A stretch of DNA of 64,000 nucleotides from Turritopsis dohrnii (lineage: Eukaryota > Cnidaria > Hydrozoa > Anthoathecata > Oceaniidae), in the NCBI GenBank assembly GCA_027922465.2, contig BQMF02000177.1, positions 682,001-746,000 on the forward strand, in the 5' to 3' direction. The translations under genes were made by a program, and so were the position numbers. Under the pieces are notes generated by a model. It ran no database searches. It worked only from the letters and a program-made list of their open reading frames with translations, and had not been told where the DNA came from. This document shows positions 1-9,145 of the stretch, in pieces; position 1 is the first letter of the stretch, and every line of letters begins with the position of its first letter.

Positions 1-303
1 ATACACTTACGAAATCTCGTGTCCTTTTTTAAGATGCACGGTCTAAGTTCATCACATAAATAAGTAAAGGCTTTTTTTGACATTCTCATGGTTTTAACCC
101 AATCTTCTTCAGTCCAATGATTCGTCATTGTTTCATACCAGAAACTTTTACTTCTAGGCTTTACCCAAATGGTGCGAATATTAGGTCGCGGTAGTACCAT
201 TTGACGCATTCACAACATTTGTAGGAATCGTTTTTTACGCTTATTTCGTAGAAACAAATAGACTTTAAACTTGTCCGGTCTCTGCATTTTTGCTGCTACC
301 ATG
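1..303 (-). pseudogene. PIF/Harbinger transposase, N-terminal fragment
   Basis: Read on the minus strand from a methionine codon at about 301-303, the frame gives a basic N-terminus and then a stretch containing SKSFWYETMTNHWTEEDWV and KAFTYLCDELRP. This is the helix-rich N-terminal region typical of PIF/Harbinger (HARBI1-like) transposases, just upstream of the DDE domain. One in-frame TGA lies about 32 codons in, so the copy is broken unless the true start is after it. The frame runs off the left edge of the window, so the catalytic part is not visible. It differs in sequence from the Harbinger element at 37.4-39.2 kb and belongs to another family. Confidence 0.7.
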
Positions 304-561
304 TCTAAAATTTTCGCGGTATTTTCCCAATGTGAACAAAACAAATAAAGTATGTCTTAAAATAAAACTGGATTTTATATAAAACCAGTTTAATTATAAA
401 CACATTTTGTATGTGAACGGGGTATTAGAAGTAGCAACGAAACTCACTGTTTCCATGCTTGCCACATTGCAAAACCAATGGGTGCTTTATAAGTACAAGG
501 GAATAGTTAATATACGAAAGGTACACAGAGCCAAAAAATGAGCAAATAAAATCATAAAATT

Positions 562-678
562 ATGGGTGGACTTTTTTTTTGCGAATCGTTCATGTCTTGT
601 CGATTTGCGGGGATTTATTTTTGCGAATTTGGCCAAAAGTCGCAAAAATTAATCCATGCAAAAAAAATCCCCTTAAGG
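562..678. repeat. Small inverted-repeat element with TTTGCG-rich ends
   Basis: The right end reads CCCCTTAAGG followed by TA and is rich in TTTTTGCGA-type words. The left part has a weaker inverted match. The end resembles the TA-flanked CYTTA-ended elements elsewhere in the window (2092, 3148, 21346, 32451). Only the right end is clear; the left boundary is estimated. Confidence 0.35.
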
Positions 679-949
679 TATTTGTTCAGGGGAGGTCAAT
701 GTCAAGATCTACTTCCCATAAAGGAAAAGTGAAAACAACAATAAAATCGATGATTCACAAGACTTCACAAGATCTTTTCTGAAGGTAAAAGCAACAGTAC
801 GAAGTGCAGATACTGCTGGTATTGTTACTGACGAAGTCCTTAGATGTTCAATAACCTCGACTTCTTTCTTTCATTATTTTCCAAACGTTTTGTAAAGACG
901 AGACTTTCATTTATATGCAAAGCAAAGTGAAAAATAAATTCTTTACGGG

Positions 950-1152
950 TGAAAAATTTCGAAAATTTAGCGGAGTAAATCTTTGCGGATGAAAATTTTT
1001 AAAACTTTTGCGGAATTTATTTTTGCGGATGACCAATATTTATTCATTTTTGCGGAATTTATTTTTGCGGATTTGATCGAAATCTGCAAAAATAAATTCC
1101 GCAAAAAAAGTTCCGTACAAATTTCTTCCGCAAGCAATTTCTTCCCTTAAGG
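950..1152. repeat. TTTGCGG-rich repeat ending CCCTTAAGG|TA
   Basis: Repeated TTTGCGGA / AAATTTATTTTTGCGG words fold back on the inverted words near 1090-1130. The right end CCCTTAAGG is followed by TA, as in the other TA-flanked elements of this window. The left end is not resolved. No convincing coding sequence: the minus-strand frame at 1040-1222 consists of repeat. Confidence 0.4.
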
Positions 1153-1374
1153 TACACGACATGTCACAGAGATTGCAAAATATAAAAATAAGACAGCTGT
1201 AGCTTTTAACATTATGTTTCACTTAGCAAGTTGCTTTTACTTTTTTCGCTATACTACTAGTTACTCTATGCTTCAAGATTTCCCAAAGTGAGTCCCGACC
1301 GATTGATTTAAGCAACAGGTATTTCCTTTTCATACCCTGCACATTATATGATACAAATCACTTTGTGTGAGTTT

Positions 1375-1565
1375 GCGACATTTGCTGTTGATTTTGAAAA
1401 ACTTTACGACAGTTATTGTTAAAAAAATTAAAAGGAATGAAAAGTCTAGTTGCGACATTTACTGGTAATTTTGCGACGCTTACTGTTGAATTGCGACACT
1501 TACTGCCAATTTTGCGACATTTGCTGGCGTTTTCGACAATTGCTGGTGATTGCGACATTGGCAGT
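1375..1565. repeat. Degenerate tandem repeat of about 22 bp (TTGCGACAYTTACTG)
   Basis: Roughly six degenerate copies of a unit built around TTGCGACATTTACTG follow one another. The open frame across it on the minus strand is a by-product of the repeat and is not annotated as a gene. Confidence 0.7.
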
Positions 1566-2089
1566 ACAGACAAACTTTAATATAATTTTTTATATACTCT
1601 AGAGCCGTTTTATTAAATTAGTAGCTCACTTCGTGATTTATTTAAAGCCTGTCATATTGTCATGTATGTGATGAAAAACTATTAGCATTCTATCCTTTTT
1701 GTGCTCCATCTACCCAGCAAGTGGCTCATTTCCTTTAAACAACAGTAGATGAAAGCCTGTCAACAAATGGTGTGCCTGCAATTTGAGAAAAAGTTCCTGA
1801 TTGACTCAAAATCCATATTTGGTAGGCTTTCAATTGTGGCATGGGAAAAACGTTTTTCTGTTGAAAGAAAGCGTTCAAATTCGTGTGTACACTTTGTTTC
1901 CATTAATTGTCAGAAATCGGCATAGCCAAAAAACTTATAAAATACCTTCTTCTTCTGTAGCTGGAGCTCAAGGAATCATACAAAACTCTGTAGTTTTTAT
2001 CAATTTCACAAACTAATTTCCTCCTTATCATTAACATAAATATATAATTTTATACACCTCCTGAAAGAAAATTTTACTATTATATTTAT
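1566..2089. other. No gene seen
   Basis: AT-rich sequence between the 22-bp repeat and the TA-flanked element. A 71-codon plus-strand frame at 1801-2016 has no recognisable domain, splice context or conserved motif. Confidence 0.5.
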
Positions 2090-2091
2090 TA

Positions 2092-2827
2092 CCTTATTAC
2101 GCGAACTTAACGTAGGAATTAATTAACGCGGATTTTAAAACTCCGCGTTAATTAAAACCATGTTAATTTGTGACCCGCGTAATTTAACTGCCCATTAATT
2201 AATGTATCGTGTAATATAATCCCTCGTTAAATTGTGATATTTTTCAATTTTTGAAACGAAGTTGTCGAAAAGCAGTAAGAACGACAGGTTTTCTAATTTT
2301 TATGACGGTAATTTAACAGAATAAAACATATATATAAAAATACAAACATAACGAGTCACTCGCACAGTTTGAAACCTTACCACGCCAAAGTTATGACTGG
2401 TATCTACTATTACCTGAGTTCAAAGAAAGGACAAACAATAATGAAGGCTAGCTGGAAGGCAGCAAGGATACGACAGGAGTCATACGATGCAAGTTTAAAC
2501 AATAAGTTCTTTTAATCATTAACATAATCGTATAGCAGACATTAGCACACACACTGTCTTTAGTTTTCTTTCTTGTGTTTTGTTATATAGGTAATATATT
2601 ACGCCTTTGATAACTCTGTAAGCATTGAAGCTTTTGATTTCCAAATCATGTGAACTAATCAAAAAATACAAAAGTCAAAAATACAAAAACCAAAATCCGC
2701 GTTAGTCCTTGAACCGTGTTAATTAAAGCACACTTTTAGGAAGTCCCTTCGTCCACCCGCGTTAGTTTTTGGCTGTGTTAATTTATGGAACGCTGAATAG
2801 TCTGCCTGTTAATTTCGTGTGATAAGG
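2092..2827. mobile_element. TA-flanked MITE, TIR CCTTATYACRCGAAMTTAAC
   Basis: Left end CCTTATTACGCGAACTTAAC and the inverted right end CCTTATCACACGAAATTAAC match closely, and TA lies directly outside both (2090-2091 and 2828-2829). Inside are arrays of GCGTTAATT / CGCGTTAGTT words in both orientations. No transposase is visible. A TA duplication fits the Tc1/mariner-pogo (IS630) superfamily, but that assignment rests on ends and target only. Confidence 0.7.
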
Positions 2828-3147
2828 TATTCTACAAGAACGTTACTGAAGGATATAGACTAATCTCATGTAATGTAAAATCACTGTTACCAACGTTCCA
2901 TTTATACGATCAAAATTAGAGGTTTCTATGCGAATATCCAGTTTACATTCGACATAGAACAACATGGTAGAATTTCCTTTCTTGACACCTAATTCATTGT
3001 TGTTAATAATCATATCAAAACAAAGGTTTATGGAACACCAACGAACTCAGATCTATATCTGCACTATCTATATTCATACTCTAGTAGTCTGGAAACGAGG
3101 TACTCTGGGAACCCTCTCATGTAGGTTTCATACTGTTTGCTCCACTA

Positions 3148-3865
3148 CTTTAAGGGCAGAAACTTTCGCGGGCAGAAACTTTCGCGTTTTTGGCGTTTTT
3201 GGCATTTTTTCGCGAAAGTTTCTGCCAGGTAAGAAATTAAACAAGAAATTCGCGAAAGTTAATTTCGCGAAAAATGAAATTTTCCTAAAAATCGCGAAAG
3301 TTTTTTCCAAGTTTTAAAAGCAGAAAAATCGAAATTGTCCTCTAAAAGTTTTTATCAATCGTTATTATTTCAATTTTATTTTGTCTTTCCTTTTACTTTT
3401 AAAAAATTCCTTGAATACAGAGCATCCTTATGCTCTCAATTTTCATCAACGGTTTTCATTAATATTTCTTCTTAATTTTTCTAACCAGCATTTACTGCTA
3501 ATCGCAGATATATCTCCGGAGGAATTCGAATTATTGTGCGGAAGGAGAGTCGATATTATCGCCGAAGATAGCAGTGACGAGGATTCGGAATGGGAAGAAG
3601 AAGTGTAAATAGTTTATTTTTCATTTATTAGCATATCACTCTTTCGATTGAAGAAAAAAATGAGATTTGAAATAATTTTTTATTCACTTTCCCTAGCCAT
3701 TCGCGAAAGTTATTGCTACTAAAATTGAACATTCACAAAAAACCGCGAAAGTTTCTTTCGTAAATTTTCTTCAAAAAGTAAAAATCGCGAAACTTAAATC
3801 CGCGAAATTTCGCGACTTTTCGGTCTCGCGAAACTTTCTGCCCGCGAAAGTTTCTGCCCTTAAAG
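3148..3865. mobile_element. TA-flanked inverted-repeat element, TIR CTTTAAGGGCAGAAACTTTC
   Basis: Perfect terminal inverted repeats begin CTTTAAGGGCAGAAACTTTC and continue with a second GGGCAGAAACTTTCGCG repeat just inside each end. TA flanks both sides (3146-3147, 3866-3867). Removing the element plus one TA restores the flanking reverse-transcriptase frame, which fixes the boundaries and shows the duplication is TA and not TTAA. Inside, many CGCGAAAGTT words occur in both orientations. A short acidic coding tail survives at about 3505-3608. Confidence 0.85.
3505..3608 (+). pseudogene. Acidic C-terminal coding tail inside the TA-flanked element
   Basis: After a splice-acceptor-like TAATCGCAG the frame reads ISPEEFELLCGRR and then an aspartate/glutamate-rich tail ending DSEWEEEV and a stop. 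Similar acidic tails occur in or beside other elements here (20470-20638, 21623-21823, 32757-32868, 32004-32125). Acidic C-termini are usual for pogo/Tigger-type DDE transposases that duplicate TA, so this may be the remaining last exon of such a transposase. The link is inference; no DDE domain is visible. Confidence 0.45.
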
Positions 3866-4019
3866 TAAGAAATTCTTACACGAGTAAGTTAATCACATCA
3901 GACGTGTCTTTACAAAAACCAACTATGTCTATAAGTGGTTCATAAAACAGATGCTGACAAACCAAGAACGTGATGACGTGAGACATTAAAAGAATAGTGC
4001 CATCAAACACTTAACAAAC

Positions 4020-4250
4020 AAATGCTAAAAGTTTCATCATTGGCATTGTATATCGCCCCCGGATAGTACCAAACATCTCAGTAAATGTTTTAATGAAACG
4101 TTTCTAAACATTCTCTCAACAATTGATACCGAAAACGAAGAATGCATTATACTGGTTGATATGAACATCAATTACCTTGAGAATCAGTCAATCAATGAAC
4201 TGAAAGAATCAATTATCATGAGAGGATTTCGACAATTAATACGCAGAGGA
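4020..4250 (+). pseudogene. LINE endonuclease (EEP) domain fragment, CR1/L2-like
   Basis: The plus strand encodes SFIIGIVYRP and, after a one-base frameshift near 4054, PDSTKHLSKCFN, then ENEECIILVDMNINYL and LKESIIMRGFRQLI. This is the apurinic-type endonuclease core of CR1/L2/Jockey LINEs (IVYRPP, then a four-strand core with GDFN, here VDMN). The key Gly of GDFN is replaced and the frame is broken, so it is dead. Confidence 0.7.
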
Positions 4251-4640
4251 AAGCCATACACTTTCGTACGGCTTTCAATGTTTTTGGTCTTACTCGGCCA
4301 GAACACTTTGGACCAGGCTCATAATCCCATCAGGTAGACGCCTTCATGTACTGAATGAAGGATCTCCAGGACAACTGGACACAGAGATGAGGGTATAACT
4401 ACACTGCCATCGTAAATGACAACACCGTCTGGAATGTGTAGATTGTTTCGGTGATGGAAGTATGGACTATAGATGGGACCATACGGCTCTGAAAACCTGT
4501 CATAGATAGCGTTTTGCAAGCTCTTTGAATCTGTTTGCCTGCAAGGTTTCCTCCATAACCAATTCTAACTGACAGCCATTTGAATCGCAGCTGCCACAGT
4601 CACCTTGAGCATGCAAGGATTGTTAGCGAGACGCCGCATC
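4250..4640 (-). pseudogene. Gypsy-type integrase zinc-finger region fragment
   Basis: On the minus strand the frame at 4319-4519 reads DGVVIYDGSVVIPSS, VVLEILHSVHEGVYLMGL, then a stop, then WSKVFWPSKTKN. This is the H2C2 zinc-binding N-terminal region of LTR-retrotransposon integrases (pattern VIP-S-R--VL--LH--H-G--GM-A-A---FWPG). Further upstream on the same strand (4520-4640) codons for the connection to RNase H are plausible but unclear. Stops and loss of the second zinc-binding part indicate a relic. Confidence 0.65.
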
Positions 4641-5712
4641 AGCACAGCTTTATCTTATTTATTTCCCATTATAATGAATTGGGTATGATAAAAACAATGT
4701 GGATTTTCTTGGCAGGAGTTTAAAAATCCAAATCAGAAAACATTCTTTTTCGCGAAAATTTAATTTCGCAAATTTGAAAAAATCAAATTCTTCGCGAGAA
4801 TTTATTATCGAAAAATTTTCTTTTTGTGAAAATTTAAAGGTAATGTAAATGGTCTGATAATCTTAACATAATTAATTTTCAGGAATTAAGTCTCAATCTA
4901 CAAAATTAATTTCTGAGGGCTTGACTGAATTCAAAAAAACCAATAAACAGAGATTTGCCTACAAAATATTAAAAAAAATTGCCTTTTAAAAACATAGAGG
5001 TTACTTTGCTTTCAAACAGATTCACATGATCGCACAAATGTCAGTCATTTTTTCCAGACAGTATTACTAAGAAAGATAAGATAAACAAATAAGCATACCA
5101 TCAAATTCAAGTCCCATAAAAAGTTTTAAAATGTCATGCATGTCATTGCGCCACGTGGTTGATGCCAAAGCTATAGAAAGTATGTATAAACATATAGTTA
5201 TGATTATTAGGGCCAAGCAAAAACGCGTCATATATTAGAAAGGAGCAGAAATAAACTAGACGACTGCATAGTGAACAAAATATGTGACGGTATAAGGAAA
5301 AGGATTTTAAGCGAAACATCGATTTAAATCTATTTTTCGATTTAGCAATTATTTGAAGCTAAAAATCGATTTAAAAACATTGATTTTTAGTAGTTTCGAA
5401 TCGTTTTTTGGATTCTAATAAATCGATTTTTGGATTCTTATAAATCGCTTTTCCGATTCTAAATGAATCGAATTCTCGATTCTTGCGAATCGCTTTTGTT
5501 CCCAACAGAAAAGAAAGAAAAGAAATAAATCAATTAGATGATAGTATTATTTCTTTTCAATTCCTGTCCGTGGAAATGTAACGAACGTGACTGATTGGAC
5601 TCATAATTTTTCTTCTCTATTCGGACGTGTTTTTAAAGAAAGAAAAAAATGTTTAAGATTTCTAAATATATCCACCTGCTGTTGATGAGGTGAAACAGGA
5701 AATAAAATGAAA
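4641..5712. other. AT-rich, TTTTTCGCGAA and AATCGATTT repeats, no gene
   Basis: Positions 4740-4850 carry TTCGCGAAAATTT words in both orientations, probably the remnant of another CGCGAAA-type inverted-repeat element. Positions 5310-5500 are a degenerate run of AAATCGATTT / GATTCTAAATGAATCG words. No coding sequence is supported. Confidence 0.5.
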
Positions 5713-6603
5713 CAAGATGCCCTTGCAGGCATAAGGATTTCTGCGAAACCAGCTGAAGTATGAAAAATGAAAGACTAGTGACACTCTTGAAATTTAAAGA
5801 ATGAATGACTTCTACAATACAACGTCACAATTTTGATCACACACTCCTTAGGAATCCATGAAAGCATAACTGATATATACTTTAGATCAAAAATAGATAA
5901 AACAAAAATGGAACTATAATAGTTAATCCTGCTAGAAAGTTTGTCAAATTTTGTTCATTTCCAGGGATGATGGCAATTTACCTTTTAAAAAGTGTAAATA
6001 GGACTTAACTAAAACAACAGAAGCTTCTACATACAAAGAAAAGAAATACGCATAAGGTGCGAATCGTAACCATGGATACGCATTTTATCGGACAGTTTTT
6101 TAAAAAAAGAAACTATGTAAGAGCGATAAGAAAAAAAACACAAACTTTTTCGAAAAAAAAATTAAGAAACAAAGTAAAAGCGAAAATTTCATCAGAAATA
6201 CTATGTTTTAAACTAACTGCGTATCTACCTATCTAAGCTAGGTTCTTAGCATTTAAAAATATAGCTTTAAAAAAGTTTAACTATGAACGACTTCGATGAA
6301 TTTTGCTAACTGCAAGAAAGCTTCGAAGCACAAGACGTTACCAACAACAAACTTTTAACATCATAAGTTTATTACAAGCGATGCTTCAAATTTGGTGGAA
6401 CTGAAGTTCTCCGTGTTTTTAGTAGGAGAAATGTCTGTTCTTTTTCGTGAATCAGTGGCAAAACACTAAAATACTTACATAAAGAATGTTTTGGTAGTTT
6501 TCATGTAAAGGCACACACGAAATTTCAAAAAACCGCTAGGTTTGGACAGCAGAAAAAAAAAACAAAGCCGGTTTTAATGTATTTCTTGCTTTCGCAGAAA
6601 TCC
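5713..6603 (-). mobile_element. Helentron-like non-autonomous element (HINE-like), full copy
   Basis: On the minus strand the element starts GGATTTCTGCGAAAGCAAG (6603 downward) and ends in a short hairpin, GCCTGCAAGGGCATCTTG, with a GCAGAAATCC just before it. The 5' GGATTTCTGC and 3' GCAGAAATCC form subterminal inverted repeats. T-rich flanks (TTGTT / TTTC) fit insertion at TT. Other copies are at 13381-15045, 15053-16557 and 35004-36574. This layout (subterminal inverted repeats, 3' hairpin, T/T target) matches Helentron-derived HINEs; no Rep/helicase is present. Confidence 0.6.
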
Positions 6604-7332
6604 AACAATGAAACGTAACATAAAAACATTATTGTAGCACTTTCGAATGTTTCTAGAAATTTTGAGAATTTATCATACCGCGATTCAAAGGATATTTCGA
6701 GATGTGGATGTGATTTGAATTGAGAACAGCCACACCATTTTTTTATCAAGGTATGGACATTTTAAAGACGTGCAATTTTAACGACGTGCCGTGGACGCAT
6801 AGTGATTGCGCTAGTTTCGCACAGTAAGAAAAATATGAACAAAGAACATCCGTAATAGAGTTCTTGCTTACGCAGAAATCTAAGGTTATTTCATTCTCAT
6901 TCTGAACTAAAAGGCGAATGTTTCTACAGGACAACTTGATTAATTCTTGAGTCTGATTGATTGGTAATTACCGATCACTGGCCGTTATTTGCAGCGCTGC
7001 TACCTATAATTATACGTGTTAAATTTACAAAATCATCTTGAAGTTGTAGAACAACAACAACATCTTTTGAAGCAACATGAATGTAGACATCTTCATCAAT
7101 AACAAAAAAATGTTTTCTGAAACTTTTTATTTTCATTTGGCAAAATGATAATTAGATATATACCCGCGGTTATATTCCAACTTCTGAAAAATGGCGCATA
7201 GGAATATGAAAAATACTAGCATCCCGGGTAAAACGTTTTTACCGAGTTTAAATTCCGAGTTTAATTTCCTTCCGGGGTTAAACCTTCTGAAAATGTCTTC
7301 AAAAATACAGGATTAAATGGAGCAGAAAACTA
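6604..7332. other. No gene; further Helentron-end fragments
   Basis: AT-rich sequence. At 6855-6885 a partial TTCTTGCTTACGCAGAAATC repeats the 5' end motif of the neighbouring element. No coding region is supported. Confidence 0.45.
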
Positions 7333-7535
7333 AAGGGGTAAATACTTTAAATTTTAGAGCAGTCATAACTTGGAATACATTGCCATCAAATATCAATGGT
7401 TTAGATTCCTTCAGGTCTTTCAAAAATGCTCTCAAAAGTGCTGTACCAAAGTGCACCTGTAAAATTTGCAGATAGCGTTTTATAATATCTTCATTATTTT
7501 TGTTTATTTATTTATTTATTTATTTATTTTAGCAT
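7333..7535 (+). pseudogene. LINE (CR1/Jockey-type) RT C-terminus and 3' tail with (TTTA)n
   Basis: The plus frame starting near 7336 reads NTLNFRAVITWNTLPSNI, DSFRSFKNALK, and ends CTCKICR and a stop at about 7476. This is the standard C-terminal signature of CR1/Jockey-group LINEs (WN-LP--I, SF+--L+, a cysteine-rich end). It is followed by a short 3' UTR and a (TTTA)n run at 7503-7537. The 5' part is missing, as expected of a 5'-truncated LINE. Confidence 0.7.
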
Positions 7536-7539
7536 TTCA

Positions 7540-8777
7540 TTTTTATTTATTTTAGATAGTTGGATTGAATAAGATTGTAATTAGAAGGTCGGTTTCCACT
7601 TCATTCGCTGTGTCGCGCGACTGAATCAAAAATAAGTACGCTCATACGTGCACCCACAGTCATTGATATGGAAAACTGCCTTTGCTTCCGTCTTCCCAGC
7701 CAAATAGCTGTCGAGGTAACTGCTCACCAAGTATGAGTGATAATGATTATTGTGTTCAGTATCTGATCTTCCTTTAACAATTCTAAGAATTAAATATCAT
7801 TTTGTAGGTTCTTTTTAACTTTATTATCTTTACGTTTTCTGTGAAGCAACCTAGAAAAAATTCAAGTTTTATAACAATAAAACATTTTTAAAGTTAATCA
7901 ACGAAGCTATAAGAAGCTAGGATCCTAATTTTTTTAAACTGCTGACTTGCAAATTTTACCGTGATTTCACTCACTAAAATCATATTAATATCTACAACAA
8001 GGAATCCTTCCTCATTAGTTAAACCAGAGACGGCGCGAGAAAGATAGAAAAAATCAAAACAAACAAAATGGCGGACAAACACGGGACTGCTTCTCCCGTA
8101 AGAAAGAAGAAAAAGGTCTCAGCAAAAAAATATAGAATACATGTGGGTGAAGGTGGCGAGGCTTTGGCTTTGACAGAGCGCTTTCTGTTTTTCAAAAACT
8201 CGATCATCTTCCTTCACATTATCGTGTTTAAAATTTATTATGGACAACATTGAGTTGTTGGAAAGACAAACTCACAGAGGCTAGAATAGAATAATATGAC
8301 TAAAGTCATTATTTATACTATTTACTGTCCGTGTTTAGATATGGATATGTTGCAGGGTGACATAAATTGTTTTATATATGTATCCTTTCTGCTGTAACGC
8401 TTTCATAGTTCTTATTCAAAAAATGAAAAAAGTAGAAGAGGGAGAGTGCTCTTCTTCTGGGTCCTGTGTCTTGATTTTTTTTAAATTAGGGGAAACATGT
8501 TTATGACTAGTCAAGAAAAATCAAAGCAATCTATGCCAATCAACCTGCTCCTTTATGAAAATAGTCTTCATAGATTTCACCCTATTCCCCATGTTACACT
8601 ATCTTATTTAAAAATTGACAACAACGGAATACTGAAGAGCTTTCCTCAGCAACATTTTAAAATAAATGTTGCTGTTAAGTTAACACAGGCAGTACATAGG
8701 TTGGAGAACAATGTAGACTATTTTCGTTTTGTCTAATATTTCATCTTATATATACGGTACCTATTATATTTATACAT
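7540..8777. other. No firm gene; candidate short exon at 8068
   Basis: A plus-strand ATG at 8068 opens MADKHGTASPVRKKKKVSAKK, with a favourable start context (AAAATGGCGG) but no clear donor or downstream exon. It may be the first exon of a gene or a transposon, or chance. The remainder is AT-rich and featureless. Confidence 0.3.
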
Positions 8778-9145
8778 GTGACGGTTTGTGGGAAAATCAT
8801 AACAAGTGATATTACTGATAAATTAATCAGTAATTTATCAGAAATTTATCAGTAATAATCAGTAAAACTGATAAATAATCAGTAATTCGTTCGATTTATC
8901 AGCAATTTCTTCGATGAATCAGTAATTCATTCGATTTATCAGTAATTCGTTCGATGAATCAGATATATTACTGATTCTTTATCAGTATTTACAAATTAAT
9001 TTATCAGTAAATACTGATTCATCGAACAAATTACTGGTAAATCGAACGAATTACTGATTCATCGAAATCTATTGTTATCTAATCAGTAATTTACTGATAA
9101 ATTTATCAAAAATTATCACTTGTTACGATTTTCCCTTAAACCGTC
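8778..9145. mobile_element. Foldback MITE built from ATCAGTAATT repeats
   Basis: Ends GTGACGGTTTGTGGGAAAAT and its inverted counterpart at 9107-9145 are near-identical. The whole interior is ATCAGTAATTTATC / TTCGATGAATCAGTAATTCG words in one orientation on the left and the reverse complement on the right, so the entire 368 bp can fold into one long hairpin. A second copy is at 25078-25370. No coding sequence. Confidence 0.8.

Larger units (their letters stand above)
2955..3985 (+). pseudogene. Reverse transcriptase (Penelope-like) C-terminal fragment, split by a MITE
   Basis: The plus frame near 2958 reads HGRISFLDT, then after an in-frame TAA KTKVYGTPTNSDLYLHY, with a frameshift before the ETRYSG/WKRGTL stretch. 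After the inserted element (3148-3865) the frame resumes as KKFLHE, a stop, then VNHIRRVFTKTNYVYKWFIK. This order (SFLD, V-YRKPT, LHY, WK-GTLK, HI--VF, YP-W-I) is what I associate with the C-terminal part of Penelope-like RT proteins; the exact clade is inference. Two stops and a frameshift make it a relic. Confidence 0.6.

Noticed and set aside
3148..3865. piggyBac or Kolobok element with TTAA duplication
   Set aside because: TTAA is inside the inverted repeat. The flanking RT frame is restored only if the duplication is TA.
8068..8253. MADKHGTASPVRKKKKVSAKK frame as a complete small gene
   Set aside because: Good start context but no donor or second exon, and the latter half is low-quality AT-rich sequence; kept only as a note.
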